A DNA stretch of 64,000 bases. Source: Rhodoferax sp. GTDB lineage: Bacteria; Pseudomonadota; Gammaproteobacteria; Burkholderiales; Burkholderiaceae_C. Made by a program: the position numbers and the translations under genes. Positions 8,253-20,527 of the stretch are shown here, piece after piece (positions within the stretch are counted from its first letter, which is position 1; each line of letters begins with the position of its first letter). The notes under the pieces were generated by a model. It was given only the letters and a program-made list of their open reading frames with translations, ran no database searches and was not told the origin of the DNA. The stretch is from contig NZ_JAURYQ010000023.1 in the NCBI RefSeq assembly GCF_030653815.1, forward strand, positions 62,001 to 126,000, given 5' to 3'.

Positions 8253-9155
8253 ATGCTCGCCCGCCTGTTGCGCACCATATACCTTTTTCAATTGCTGGCT
8301 GGCGGACTGCTGGGCTTGTATGCGGCGGATCGCCTGGGCCTGAGCGGTGCTGCCGCAGTGGCGGTCGTGCTGCTGTGCTCGGTGCTGCTGCCCCTGCTGC
8401 TGCAATTGAGCGTGATCAGCGTGAGTGCGGTTCAGTCGCGCCCGAGCCTGGCGGGCCGCCATTGGTGGCGGGCTTTTGGCGGGGAATTTTTGGCCGCGCT
8501 GCGCATCTTCTGGTTTCAACTGCCCTGGGCCAATCCGAAAAACGAGGTGTGGTGCCCGGACGTGCCACAGCCAATGCAAGCTTGGCGGGTGCCGGTGCTG
8601 CTGGTGCATGGCTACATTTGCAACGAGCGGGTGTGGGACAAAATGGCACGGGCGCTGCATGAGGCGGGGCATCCGGTGCTGGCCATCACGCTGGAGCCCT
8701 TGTTTGGCTCGATTGACGATTACGCACCCCAAATTCAGCAAGCCGTGCAGCAACTGCAGCAAGCCAGCGGCGCGGCGCGGGTGGCGCTGGTGGGGCACAG
8801 CATGGGCGGGCTGGCGATTCGGGCCTGGATGCGCAGCCACGGCAGCGCCGACGTGGCCAAAGTCATCACCCTGGGAACCCCCCATCAGGGAACCCAGATG
8901 GCAAGTTGGTCGCCCACCACGAACGCGGCACAAATGGTCTGGCGCAGCCCCTGGCTGCAAGCCCTGCAGGCCAACGAGACCGCTGCCACCCGGCAATTGA
9001 TGCACATTGCCTTGACGCGGCATGACAACATTGTTTTTCCCCAGCGCGAGCAGGTGCTGCCCGACGCCTACGTGACCGAGTTTGAGGGCATGGGCCATTT
9101 GGAACTGTGTCTGGACGCCCGGGTGATCGGGTACGTGCTGCAAAAACTACACTGA
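8253..9155 (+). CDS. Alpha/beta-hydrolase (lipase-like) with N-terminal membrane segments
   Basis: 300 residues from the ATG at 8253. Residues 1-60 contain two hydrophobic segments (LLRTIYLFQLLAGGLLGLY and AAAVAVVLLCSVLLPLLLQL). The catalytic domain begins VLLVHGYICNERVW (oxyanion region), with the nucleophile elbow GHSMGG and LGTPHQGTQ downstream; the final GHLELCLD supplies the His. The order matches triacylglycerol lipase/PGAP1-like esterases. It is probably anchored in the inner membrane; the substrate is unknown. Confidence 0.87.
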   Translation: MLARLLRTIYLFQLLAGGLLGLYAADRLGLSGAAAVAVVLLCSVLLPLLLQLSVISVSAVQSRPSLAGRHWWRAFGGEFLAALRIFWFQLPWANPKNEVWCPDVPQPMQAWRVPVLLVHGYICNERVWDKMARALHEAGHPVLAITLEPLFGSIDDYAPQIQQAVQQLQQASGAARVALVGHSMGGLAIRAWMRSHGSADVAKVITLGTPHQGTQMASWSPTTNAAQMVWRSPWLQALQANETAATRQLMHIALTRHDNIVFPQREQVLPDAYVTEFEGMGHLELCLDARVIGYVLQKLH

Positions 9156-9203
9156 TCACGTTAATCCAGCAGCAAAGTTAGCAAAAATCGGCGTGGAGCT
9201 CGC

Positions 9204-9209
9204 TATAAT
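9204..9209 (+). promoter_or_regulatory. Likely -10 box upstream of rpsU
   Basis: A perfect TATAAT lies 127 bp before the rpsU start, in the 180-bp gap after the lipase gene. No good -35 box is found at 16-18 bp spacing, so the call is tentative. Use of this promoter implies a long rpsU leader. Confidence 0.4.
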
Positions 9210-9335
9210 CCTAGGCTTTGCTGGCAAACCTCCGCTGCCTGATCAACTTTTAAGCGGAGAAAATCGCAAATGCTTTGGTTTTAGGCCCGATCTTCCCGAA
9301 ACCCGACGTTTGCACATATAGGATCTCTTGACGTA

Positions 9336-9548
9336 ATGACAACCATCCGTGTTAAAGACAACGAACCCTTTGACGTCGCACTGCGCCGCTTCAAACGCAC
9401 CATCGAAAAGCTGGGCCTGCTGACTGACTTGCGCGCGCGCGAGTTCTACGAAAAGCCCACTTCCGAGCGTAAGCGCAAGAAAGCTGCTGCTGTCAAACGC
9501 AATTACAAGCGCATCCGCGCCATGCAATTGCCCAAGAAAATGTATTGA
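9336..9548 (+). CDS. rpsU: 30S ribosomal protein S21
   Basis: 70 residues, highly basic, starting [21 protein letters not shown] and ending KKMY, the standard bS21 sequence. S21 sits near the anti-Shine-Dalgarno end of 16S rRNA and promotes initiation. It is followed by a hairpin terminator and then by yqeY, a pairing often seen in proteobacteria. Confidence 0.98.
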   Translation: MTTIRVKDNEPFDVALRRFKRTIEKLGLLTDLRAREFYEKPTSERKRKKAAAVKRNYKRIRAMQLPKKMY

Positions 9549-9588
9549 ACCTGTTGTTCTGACAGGGCTGCTACAGCCTCTTGATCAA

Positions 9589-9620
9589 GCTCGCCGGGGA
9601 CGCTCAGGCGGGCTTTTTTT
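9589..9620 (+). terminator. Rho-independent terminator after rpsU
   Basis: GCTCGCC (9589-9595) pairs with GGCGGGC (9607-9613, one G-T pair), followed at once by a run of seven T. It sits 40 bp behind the rpsU stop. Confidence 0.85.
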
Positions 9621-9650
9621 ATGCCCAATCCACTCACAGGAGTCATAGAT

Positions 9651-10097
9651 ATGTCACTCAAAGACCAAATTACCGAAGACATGAAGAACGCCATGCGCGC
9701 CAAGGACAGCGAGCGCCTGGGCACCATCCGGCTGCTGCTGGCTGCAGCCAAACAAAAAGAAGTCGATGAACGCGTGGTGCTGGACGATGCCGCCGTGATT
9801 GGGATCGTGGACAAGCTCATCAAGCAGCGCAAGGACTCCGTGGCCGCTTACACCCTAGCCAATCGCATGGATCTGGCGGACAAGGAAAGCGCGGAGATTC
9901 TGGTGCTGCAAGCCTACTTGCCGCAGCGCCTCAGCGCCGAAGAAGTCAGCACGGCGGTGCAAGCCATCGTGGCCCATCTGGATGCCAAGGGGCCGGGTGA
10001 CATGGGCAAGGTGATGGCCGCTGTCAAGGCCCAACTGGCCGGCAAGGCAGACATGGCCATGGTGTCACAAGCCGTCAAAACAGCACTGGCGGGCTGA
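9651..10097 (+). CDS. GatB/YqeY domain protein
   Basis: 148 residues of the YqeY type: MSLKDQITEDMKNAMRAKD..LGTIRLLLAAAKQKEVDER at the start, then YLPQ.LS and GPGDMGKVMAAVK in the C-terminal half. The domain resembles the tRNA-binding tail of GatB and may act in tRNA-dependent amidation or quality control; the exact role is not established. The ATG at 9651 has AGGAG 9 bp upstream and is preferred to the ATG at 9621. Confidence 0.93.
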   Translation: MSLKDQITEDMKNAMRAKDSERLGTIRLLLAAAKQKEVDERVVLDDAAVIGIVDKLIKQRKDSVAAYTLANRMDLADKESAEILVLQAYLPQRLSAEEVSTAVQAIVAHLDAKGPGDMGKVMAAVKAQLAGKADMAMVSQAVKTALAG

Positions 10098-10098
10098 A

Positions 10099-12426
10099 TC
10101 AGGTCGGACTGCTGTCCAGGCTGTTGAGCATGGCGGTGTGCACAACCTCGTCGAGCGCGCCGTCCACCATGGAATGGTCAGACACCAGGCGCATGGCGTT
10201 GGTGACAATCAGGTTTTCCAGCGACGGCCGCGTCATGGACTGGGTCTGGCCTTGCGCTCCGGTAAACAGGTACATGGTGCGCTGCGGGCTGATCCAGCTA
10301 AGCTGACTGCGCTGCCACACCCCTTTGATGGCAATTTCCACCCAGGCACCCACCGTTAAAGTCTCCAGCGTCAGTGCAGGCACCGCTTGCGCGGCCTGAC
10401 TCACCATTGGAATAACAGAGTCCAGCAGCGGCCCTCTCACCTGAGAGGGCTGTAGCACAAGCGGCTTGCCCGTGTCGTCGTCAGCCATGTCCATGAAGCC
10501 CGACGCTTTGGCTTCTTCCGGCGCCAACCAGAGCTTGTGGTGGTTGCCCAGCAGTTTGGCCGTGGCTGTTTGCAGGCTCGACGCCGGCACCTCGGAAGCA
10601 GGCCGGAAAGCCTGCTGGTGCAGCTTCATGAGGGCATCGAAAAACAGACTGGTTTTCACCGAAGGGTAATCAATCAGGCTCAAGCCCTCGCGCAACTTTG
10701 ACAAGAGCTTGGACACCAACTTGGTCAGCTTGCCAAGGTCTTGCCGGGTCAATTCGGGCTGAGCACTCCATAACAGCAGCTTGACCAGACCCTTGTAGCC
10801 GCCGGGGTCTTCCGCATGCTCGGTGTTGTTGAGTTCCGCGGCCGCCATGACCTGACACCAGGGACCGCACAGGAAGTCCACCACGGGTGCGGGCACGCGC
10901 TGCATGTCGGGGATCTGCGCCATGGCAGCACAGATTTTCTCGGCGAGCAGATTGCGCTCCTCGGCACGGTTGAGAACGCGCATGGCCTGCTGCACCGTCT
11001 GCTGCGACTGAACCAGTTGCTCCGACCACATGTTGCTGAGGTTGTACAGCGCCAGGTCAAAAGGCTCGGCACTGTCAATGTGAATCCGCGACAAGGGATT
11101 CACATAGCGGTGCAGTGAGCGTATGAACAGCGCGCATTCGGGGCTGTCTGCCGAACCAAAAGCCAAGCCACGCTCGGTAATTTCCTGCAACAGGCGCCGC
11201 GCCGGGTGCTGCTTGTTGTTGAAGAAGCGCACATCCACCAGCACCAGGCGCAACAGGGCTGGCTCCAGGTTTTCAATGACGTCCCGAATGCCCTTGACCA
11301 AGCGGGTGTCGTTGATCAGGTTGTCGATCATCTGCACCATCACTTCAAAGCTGAGCACTTGCGCCGGGCTTTGACAACTTTTGCGCAATTTTTCACGAGC
11401 GGATTCCGGCTTGTGGGCTTTGTCCATCAAGCTCGGCTGTGACAGTCGGGCGATCACATCGTCCGCCTGGTTCATGTTTTGCAGGGCCTCGAAGGCCGCG
11501 GGCACGGTTGACGCAAAGTCGGTGGTCGGCTCCTCCAGCGCAGGGGTTGGTGCCATTTCTGCCGGCCCCGAATTCCAGTCCAGTTCACCCGAGAACTGGG
11601 TAACGGCTTCATCGGGCGCAACATTCTGCTGCGGCGCTGCCTGGGTGGCCAGTAACTGGCGCAGTCGGTCGAGCGTCAGCACGCTGGTGGCCTTGGCTAC
11701 GTCACCACCGCTGCGTTGCAACTGTGCAGGGCCTGCGCTGCGGCCTGGCGGCCGAAGCGGCGGTGAAGTGACCGTGGAAGTCCGCAATGGCTCCACGCCG
11801 TAGGACTTGATTCTTTGCCCCAGTGCCGCGTAGGAGGCGCCAAGGGCCACACCCAGCGGTACCGCCAGGTGTCTCATCCAGCTGATGCGCACCTGCACCG
11901 GGAGTTCCGCGTGCACCAGCATTTCCTGCAACAGGCTCAAATAAATTTGTGGACGCAAAGGATTGCGGTCGGGTTTGACATGGCTCAGACCCTGCAATGA
12001 ACTCATGAAGGCGCTAAGTTCGTTCAATGAGGGTCGTGCCCCGCCCTGAACCGTCTGCAACACCCGGGCCAGTTCAACCCGCTCCTGCACTTCACTCTCA
12101 TCCATGCGTTCCAGCTGACTATGGCTCAACTCACCCATGGCCAGCTCGCCAAACTGGGAACTGACAATCTGTTTGTCCTGAAATGCCTGACGCAGCAAGG
12201 CGGGAAACCCGGCACACATCAGCGGTGCGTTTTCATCAAGCAGCTTGACGCACAGGCCAAGCTGGGCGCGCTCAACGGGCCCGGGCGCCCGGTTGAAATC
12301 CTGCTCAAGCGATCCACGGGCTGCCAGAAAAACCTGGCGCAACAGCGCCTCTCCGTCGCGGGCTGACTGCCCTAGTGCAGCACGAAACAGTGTGAGGTAC
12401 TGCTCGGATCGGTTGGCTGGATTCAC
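10099..12426 (-). CDS. DUF1631 family protein
   Basis: A large 775-residue protein of unknown function. The family signature is visible around LSFEVMVQMIDNLINDTRLVKGIRDVIENLEPALLRL, VDVRFFNNKQHPARRLLQEI and ALYNLSNMW. Predicted mostly helical, with no signal peptide or membrane segment, so probably cytoplasmic. DUF1631 is widespread in betaproteobacteria and pseudomonads and is sometimes misnamed thymidine phosphorylase. It may share a transcript with ettA, which ends 23 bp upstream. Confidence 0.85.
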   Translation of the reverse strand: MNPANRSEQYLTLFRAALGQSARDGEALLRQVFLAARGSLEQDFNRAPGPVERAQLGLCVKLLDENAPLMCAGFPALLRQAFQDKQIVSSQFGELAMGELSHSQLERMDESEVQERVELARVLQTVQGGARPSLNELSAFMSSLQGLSHVKPDRNPLRPQIYLSLLQEMLVHAELPVQVRISWMRHLAVPLGVALGASYAALGQRIKSYGVEPLRTSTVTSPPLRPPGRSAGPAQLQRSGGDVAKATSVLTLDRLRQLLATQAAPQQNVAPDEAVTQFSGELDWNSGPAEMAPTPALEEPTTDFASTVPAAFEALQNMNQADDVIARLSQPSLMDKAHKPESAREKLRKSCQSPAQVLSFEVMVQMIDNLINDTRLVKGIRDVIENLEPALLRLVLVDVRFFNNKQHPARRLLQEITERGLAFGSADSPECALFIRSLHRYVNPLSRIHIDSAEPFDLALYNLSNMWSEQLVQSQQTVQQAMRVLNRAEERNLLAEKICAAMAQIPDMQRVPAPVVDFLCGPWCQVMAAAELNNTEHAEDPGGYKGLVKLLLWSAQPELTRQDLGKLTKLVSKLLSKLREGLSLIDYPSVKTSLFFDALMKLHQQAFRPASEVPASSLQTATAKLLGNHHKLWLAPEEAKASGFMDMADDDTGKPLVLQPSQVRGPLLDSVIPMVSQAAQAVPALTLETLTVGAWVEIAIKGVWQRSQLSWISPQRTMYLFTGAQGQTQSMTRPSLENLIVTNAMRLVSDHSMVDGALDEVVHTAMLNSLDSSPT

Positions 12427-12449
12427 TTCGTTACTCGCTACTTGGTCGG

Positions 12450-14111
<1,662 letters not shown>

Positions 14112-14435
14112 GGGTCTATTGCGTTCACAGAAAGGATAAAAGCTGCATTATCGGCGCACTCAGGCAGGCAGCCTGCCATGCCTTATTTTGCCGCGGTTTC
14201 CCCGGGTCTTTCGCGCATTCAGGGGTAAATTACAGGCAAAAACAGACGCTCGCCAGAGCATGCGACAATACGCCTGCTTGCGGGGCTTCAGTTGCCTGCA
14301 AGACCGGCACCTTGCCGGGAGCCCAGGTCCTGCACCGCGGCTCCACTTTTGATCCCATCTGCCTTTGACTGAACTGGCGCGACGAGCGACAGAACAGGCC
14401 GATGCCCTAGCGCCCTGGATGGGGTGCACCTCTAA
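14112..14435. other. 324-bp intergenic region between ettA and rhlE
   Basis: The divergent promoter region for ettA (-) and rhlE (+). A near-perfect palindrome, GGCAGGC-A-GCCTGCC, lies at 14163-14177. No clear sigma-70 promoter, riboswitch or small RNA could be read. Short frames here have no recognisable protein. A long leader is common for cold-induced DEAD-box genes, but that is inference. Confidence 0.4.
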
Positions 14436-16250
14436 ATGAAATTTGAAGAATTAAATCTGGCTCCGGCCATCATCAAGGCCGTGCTTGAGCAAGGCTACGA
14501 AACTCCCACGCCGATTCAGGCACAGGCCATTCCGGTCGTGCTTGAGGGTCACGACCTGTTGGGTGGCGCGCAAACCGGTACCGGCAAAACGGCTGCCTTT
14601 GTGCTGCCCATGCTCAACAAGCTCAGCACCGAGGAAGCCCCTCGCAGCAAATTCGGCGGTGTGGCCGTGCGGGCCCTGGTGCTCACACCCACCCGCGAAC
14701 TGGCCGCCCAAGTGGAAGAGTCGGTGCAAACCTACGGCAAGTACTTGGAACTGACCTCGGTCGCCATTTTCGGCGGTGTCGGCATGAATCCGCAGATCAG
14801 CCGTCTGAAAAAAGGCGTGGACATCCTGGTGGCCACCCCCGGGCGCCTGCTCGACCTCATGCAGCAAGGCATGGTCGACCTGAGCCAGGTGCAAATGCTG
14901 GTGCTCGACGAAGCTGACCGCATGCTCGACATGGGCTTTATCCATGACGTGAAAAAAGTGCTGGCCGCCGTGCCCAAGGCCAAACAGAGCCTGCTGTTCT
15001 CGGCCACCTTCAGCGATGAAATCCGCGAGCTGGCAGCCACGCTGCTGAAAGACCCGCAAAGTGTGCAGGTCACGCCGCGCAATACCACCGTGCAACGCAT
15101 CACGCAATTGATTCACCCGGTCGGTCGTGGCAAGAAAAAAGCGCTGTTGGCCCACATCATCCAGGAAAAAAACTGGAGCCAGGTGCTGGTATTCACCCGC
15201 ACCAAGTTTGGCGCCAACAACGTCGCCGAGTTCCTGGAAAAAAATGGCATCACCGCCATGGCGCTGCACGGCAACAAAAGCCAGTCGGCGCGCACCCAGG
15301 CGCTGGCCGGCTTCAAGAGCGGTGAGATGCGCGCGTTGGTGGCCACCGACATTGCCGCCCGTGGCATCGACATCGACGACCTGCCGCATGTGGTGAACTA
15401 CGACATTCCCAACGTCACCGAAGACTACGTGCACCGCATCGGCCGCACCGGCCGCGCAGGTTCTGATGGCATGGCCGTCAACCTGGTGAGCCTGGACGAA
15501 GAAGGCTTCATGCAAGCCATTGAGCGTTACACCAAGCAGGACATCCCGGTGCAAATCATTGCTGAGTTCATGCCCGAGCCTGGTGAACAGGCCGAACCCA
15601 TTGCCATGGGACGCCAGACCATCTGGGGTGGTGCCGGCAAGCCCCCGAGCCGTGACGTGATGCAAGCGGCTGCGAAAGCGGCCCGCACTGAAATGCTCAC
15701 CCGTGTGCGCGAGAGCAAAGGGCCGGGCGCAGCGCGCGGCGGCAACAGCGGCGGTGGCCGGGGGCCGGCCCCGGGTGGTCGCGGCGGCAGCCGTGGCGGC
15801 CGCGGCAACACCGCTGGCGCCGGTGCCGGCTTTGCTGGTGAAGCGCGCAAAGCCAATGACGGCAACTATGGCAGCACCGGCGGCGGCCGCGAGGCCGAGC
15901 CACGCAGCCACCTGAGTGCAGCCGAGCAGGCGGCGCGCGGTCCGGGTCAACGCCAGGCCCGCGGTTATGGCGGCGGCAATGGTGGTGGCTACGGTGGCCC
16001 GGTCGATGCCGGTGCCGGAGCCTCGCGTTCAGGTGCAGGCGGACAGCCTGACCCGATGCGCACCAGCGTTGACATGATGACCGATCGCGGTCCACGTCGC
16101 GGTGGTTTTGGCGGCGGCAACAACCGCAACACCGGTGGCGGTGGCGGTGGTTTTGGTGGCGGCGGTGGCCGGCCGGGTGGCGGTGCGGGTCGCCCGGGCG
16201 GCAATCGCCCGCGCAATGCCAGTGGCACCCGCGGTCAGTCCGGCCGCTGA
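14436..16250 (+). CDS. rhlE: ATP-dependent RNA helicase RhlE (DEAD-box)
   Basis: 604 residues. The helicase core (about 1-380) has the Q motif (TPTPIQAQAIP), GAQTGTGKT (44-52), PTRELAAQ, VLDEADRMLDMGF, SATFS, VATDIAARGIDI and HRIGRTGRAG. The C-terminal 200 residues are a low-complexity Gly/Arg tail rich in RGG and GGG runs, as in RNA chaperones that bind structured RNA. RhlE remodels rRNA and mRNA in ribosome assembly and cold stress. The tail is longer than in E. coli RhlE. Confidence 0.94.
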   Translation: MKFEELNLAPAIIKAVLEQGYETPTPIQAQAIPVVLEGHDLLGGAQTGTGKTAAFVLPMLNKLSTEEAPRSKFGGVAVRALVLTPTRELAAQVEESVQTYGKYLELTSVAIFGGVGMNPQISRLKKGVDILVATPGRLLDLMQQGMVDLSQVQMLVLDEADRMLDMGFIHDVKKVLAAVPKAKQSLLFSATFSDEIRELAATLLKDPQSVQVTPRNTTVQRITQLIHPVGRGKKKALLAHIIQEKNWSQVLVFTRTKFGANNVAEFLEKNGITAMALHGNKSQSARTQALAGFKSGEMRALVATDIAARGIDIDDLPHVVNYDIPNVTEDYVHRIGRTGRAGSDGMAVNLVSLDEEGFMQAIERYTKQDIPVQIIAEFMPEPGEQAEPIAMGRQTIWGGAGKPPSRDVMQAAAKAARTEMLTRVRESKGPGAARGGNSGGGRGPAPGGRGGSRGGRGNTAGAGAGFAGEARKANDGNYGSTGGGREAEPRSHLSAAEQAARGPGQRQARGYGGGNGGGYGGPVDAGAGASRSGAGGQPDPMRTSVDMMTDRGPRRGGFGGGNNRNTGGGGGGFGGGGGRPGGGAGRPGGNRPRNASGTRGQSGR

Positions 16251-16264
16251 ATTTTCGGCGTTGC

Positions 16265-16648
16265 TTAGCCGCGCACAAACAGGGTTTGCAGGGGCTCCGG
16301 CCCCACTTGGCGACTCCAGTGACCATGGCGCTGCGCATCAAAAGCTTCGCCTGCTGGCAGCAAGTCGGCCGAGTAGAAATGCTCGCCCGGTGTGAAAACG
16401 CGCGAGCTGCCGTCCTGCAAACCAATTTCCATCTGCCCCGCCAAGATGAAAACCCATTGCGGGTCGGTGGTGCAATGGAAAGTGCTGCGAAAGCCCACCG
16501 GGCTATAACGCAACTGGTAACCCCCCGAGGGCATCAGGGCCGACAAAGCCGACTGCGGCGAGCCCTGGTCGAGATGCAGCGTTTCTTCTTTGAAGCGCGC
16601 AACTCCGTCGGTGTCGGTGAATAAAATGATTTTGTTGAACTGGGTCAT
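16265..16648 (-). CDS. Cupin-domain protein
   Basis: A 127-residue single-domain protein. The central WVFILAGQMEIGLQDGSSRVFTPGEHFYSADLL fits a cupin motif pair around a small beta-barrel, although the first-motif histidines are largely missing. This makes it more like the cupin-like proteins without a classical metal site. It stands alone, divergent from gloA, 14 bp after rhlE on the opposite strand. No substrate can be assigned. Confidence 0.75.
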   Translation of the reverse strand: MTQFNKIILFTDTDGVARFKEETLHLDQGSPQSALSALMPSGGYQLRYSPVGFRSTFHCTTDPQWVFILAGQMEIGLQDGSSRVFTPGEHFYSADLLPAGEAFDAQRHGHWSRQVGPEPLQTLFVRG

Positions 16649-16726
16649 GTTGACTCCGTGATGAACTTGTGGCCGTGATTATTGCCTGCCCGGCCAAGGC
16701 ACAAACCACTTGAAAGAACCCAAACC

Positions 16727-17119
16727 ATGCGACTGCTGCACACCATGCTGCGCGTTGGCAACCTGCAACGTTCGATTGATTTTTACACCCAGGTACTGGG
16801 CATGACGCTGCTGCGCACCTCCGAGAATCCGGCGTACAAGTACACGCTGGCCTTTGTTGGTTATGGCAGCAACCCGGAACACGCCGAACTGGAGCTCACC
16901 TACAACTGGGGTGTGGACCACTACGAGTTGGGCACCGCGTACGGCCATATTGCGCTGGCGGTGCCCGATGCCGCAGCCGCCTGCGCCAAAATCAAGGCTG
17001 CTGGCGGCAAGGTCACGCGTGAAGCCGGTCCGGTCCAGGGCGGCAACACCGTGATTGCCTTTGTCACCGACCCGGACGGCTACAAGGTCGAACTGATCGA
17101 ACAAGCGCAGTCCGCTTGA
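16727..17119 (+). CDS. gloA: Lactoylglutathione lyase (glyoxalase I)
   Basis: 130 residues, the standard GloA size. It converts the methylglyoxal-glutathione hemithioacetal to S-lactoylglutathione. The four metal ligands are all present at the E. coli positions: H5, E56, H74 and E122. The ATG at 16727 gives the canonical N-terminus [10 protein letters not shown]; the frame upstream is not used. Confidence 0.96.
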   Translation: MRLLHTMLRVGNLQRSIDFYTQVLGMTLLRTSENPAYKYTLAFVGYGSNPEHAELELTYNWGVDHYELGTAYGHIALAVPDAAAACAKIKAAGGKVTREAGPVQGGNTVIAFVTDPDGYKVELIEQAQSA

Positions 17120-17144
17120 GCGACTTGCAAAAGCCTGAAACCTT

Positions 17145-17189
17145 GCGGGTCAGACCACTCGCGCAGCGACGTGCTCTGACCCCAACTAG
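17145..17189. repeat. Palindromic GGGTCAGA element, copy 1
   Basis: The outer arms GGGTCAGA and TCTGACCC enclose an inner inverted repeat TCGC-GCA-GCGA. The tail CCCAACTA abuts the eda stop codon. The same outer arms and tail, with a different inner stem, occur at 48560-48608. It sits between convergent gloA and eda. Confidence 0.8.
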
Positions 17190-17840
17190 TCAGCGCGCCA
17201 GATTTCTGAGATGGGCCGTTTCGGCCGCAAGGCGGGTGACGCGCCCCCAGTCGCCCTGCTCGGCCGTGCTGGCGGGTACCAGCCAGGAGCCGCCCACACA
17301 CACCACGTTCTTCAGGGCCAGGAAGTCGGGCGCGTTTTGCAGCGTGACGCCGCCGGTGGGGCAAAACCTGACATCAAAGAATGGTCCGCCCCAGGCCTTG
17401 AGCATGGCCACGCCACCGGCCTGCACTGCCGGGAAAAACTTCAATTCGGTGAAACCGTCCTCGCAGGCGGCCATGATCTCGCTGCCGGTCGCCACGCCCG
17501 GCAACAGCGCCAAGCCCAGGTCACGGCAGGCCTGTCCCACAGTGCTGGTGTAGCCCGGGCTGACGGCAAAACGCGCGCCGGCATTGGCAGCGGCTTGCGC
17601 ATCGGCGCGGCTGCGCACGGTACCGGCGCCGACCACGGCCTCAGGCACTTCGCGGGCAATGGCCTCGATGCAGGCCAGCGCCTGCGGCGTGCGCAGCGTG
17701 ACTTCAAGCATGCGAATGCCGCCCGCCAACAGGGCGCGCGCCATGGGCACCGCGTGCGCCACGTCGTTGAGCACAATCACCGGAATCACCGGGGCATCTT
17801 GCATCACCTGCAAGGCGGTCAAGGGTGTCAGAGTCGTCAT
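17190..17840 (-). CDS. eda: KDPG/KHG aldolase Eda
   Basis: 216 residues. It cleaves 2-keto-3-deoxy-6-phosphogluconate to pyruvate and glyceraldehyde 3-phosphate, the second step of the Entner-Doudoroff pathway. The general base E46 (LEVTLRT) and Schiff-base lysine K134 (TELKFFPA) are present, with GAGTVR and CPTGGV phosphate-site motifs. The ATG at 17840 is preferred over a TTG at 17852. It is downstream of edd, separated by 64 bp that hold a repeat fragment. Confidence 0.96.
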   Translation of the reverse strand: MTTLTPLTALQVMQDAPVIPVIVLNDVAHAVPMARALLAGGIRMLEVTLRTPQALACIEAIAREVPEAVVGAGTVRSRADAQAAANAGARFAVSPGYTSTVGQACRDLGLALLPGVATGSEIMAACEDGFTELKFFPAVQAGGVAMLKAWGGPFFDVRFCPTGGVTLQNAPDFLALKNVVCVGGSWLVPASTAEQGDWGRVTRLAAETAHLRNLAR

Positions 17841-17866
17841 AGGAACTTTCAAGAAAACAAATAAGT

Positions 17867-17894
17867 GTCGTTGCGAGCGCAGCGCGGCAGTCCA
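17867..17894. repeat. Partial REP-like element, copy 3
   Basis: GTCGTTGCGAGCGCAGCGCGG is a degenerate copy of the half-element seen at 111-137 and 1508-1535. It lies between edd and eda on the shared transcript. Only one arm is recognisable. Confidence 0.6.
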
Positions 17895-17904
17895 GGCTTT
17901 TTAC

Positions 17905-19722
<1,818 letters not shown>

Positions 19723-19738
19723 GGTTTTTATAAAAGTT

Positions 19739-19753
19739 GGTAACTAAATTACA
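19739..19753. promoter_or_regulatory. HexR-like operator before edd
   Basis: Read on the minus strand the site is TGTAATTTAGTTACC, matching 12 of 15 positions of the known HexR consensus TGTAATTAAATTACA. HexR represses edd, zwf and related sugar genes in several proteobacteria and is released by KDPG. The position just upstream of edd supports the call; no hexR gene is in this window. Confidence 0.55.
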
Positions 19754-19793
19754 ACCGCAATGGTACCCGTTAAATGGCGGCCATGACCCGCTC

Positions 19794-19815
19794 CGGGTTA
19801 CCAACGGGTTACCAA
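19794..19815. promoter_or_regulatory. Tandem 11-bp direct repeat between edd and pdxH
   Basis: CGGGTTACCAA occurs twice without a gap (19794-19804, 19805-19815). An inverted, imperfect relative, ATGGTACCCGTT, lies at 19760-19771. Head-to-tail sites one helical turn apart suggest a DNA-binding protein acting on edd-eda, pdxH or both. Confidence 0.5.
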
Positions 19816-19876
19816 TGTCGCAGCACGCTGCTTTACCCAATCAGCCGGGCATGCGGGATCTGCCTATACTGCTGCC

Positions 19877-20527
19877 ATGACCCACATTGCCGACCTCCGC
19901 AAAAGCTACGAACGCGCCGAACTCAACGAAGACGCCTCCCACGCTGATCCCCTGAAACAGTTCGAGCAATGGCTCAAGGAAGCCATCTCGGCCGAAGTGC
20001 CCGAACCCAACGCCATGACGCTGGCCACCGTGGCCAGCAACCTGCGGCCCAGCACACGCGTGGTGCTGATCAAGGGCTTTGATGCGCGCGGCATTGTCTG
20101 GTACACCAACTATGACAGCCGCAAAGGCCTGGAACTGGCCGGCAACCCGTTTGCCGCCCTGCAATTTCACTGGGTCGAACTGGAACGCGTGGTACGCATC
20201 GAGGGCGTGGTGGAAAAAGTGAGTGCCGAGGAAAGCAACACCTACTTTCACAGCCGTCCGCTGGACTCGCGCATCGGTGCCTGGGCCAGCCCGCAAAGCC
20301 AGGTGATCTCGGGGCGCGGCGTGCTGATAGCCAATGCAGCCCGCTACGGCGCCCAGTTTTTGCTGAACCCGCCGCGGCCGCCGCACTGGGGCGGTTACCG
20401 CCTCAAGCCTGACAACTGGCAGTTCTGGCAGGGGCGAAAAAGCCGCTTGCATGACCGGCTGCAATACCGTCTTGACGCCGCCAGTGCGGCCGGGCAAGGC
20501 TGGATCCGCGAGCGCCTGGCGCCTTAA
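19877..20527 (+). CDS. pdxH: Pyridoxamine 5'-phosphate oxidase PdxH
   Basis: 216 residues. This FMN enzyme oxidises PNP/PMP to pyridoxal 5'-phosphate. Visible motifs are [44 protein letters not shown], then [16 protein letters not shown] and the C-terminal [19 protein letters not shown] and RL.P. Length and motifs are typical. The stop overlaps the end of the convergent AEC transporter by 4 bp. Confidence 0.97.
   Translation: MTHIADLRKSYERAELNEDASHADPLKQFEQWLKEAISAEVPEPNAMTLATVASNLRPSTRVVLIKGFDARGIVWYTNYDSRKGLELAGNPFAALQFHWVELERVVRIEGVVEKVSAEESNTYFHSRPLDSRIGAWASPQSQVISGRGVLIANAARYGAQFLLNPPRPPHWGGYRLKPDNWQFWQGRKSRLHDRLQYRLDAASAAGQGWIRERLAP

Noticed and set aside
8166..9143. Upstream extension of the MOSC gene to 518 residues
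   Set aside because: The extra 326 residues are antisense to the lipase and unlike any MOSC protein; the ATG at 8165 gives the family length.
14451..15950. A 499-codon minus-strand frame opposite rhlE
   Set aside because: rhlE has all helicase motifs on the plus strand; the antisense frame is His/Gly/Ala-rich without domains and reflects codon bias and the Gly-rich tail.
15740..16240. GGC-rich repeats as a mobile element or CRISPR-like array
   Set aside because: They encode the Gly/Arg-rich tail of RhlE in frame; spacing and spacers do not fit an array.
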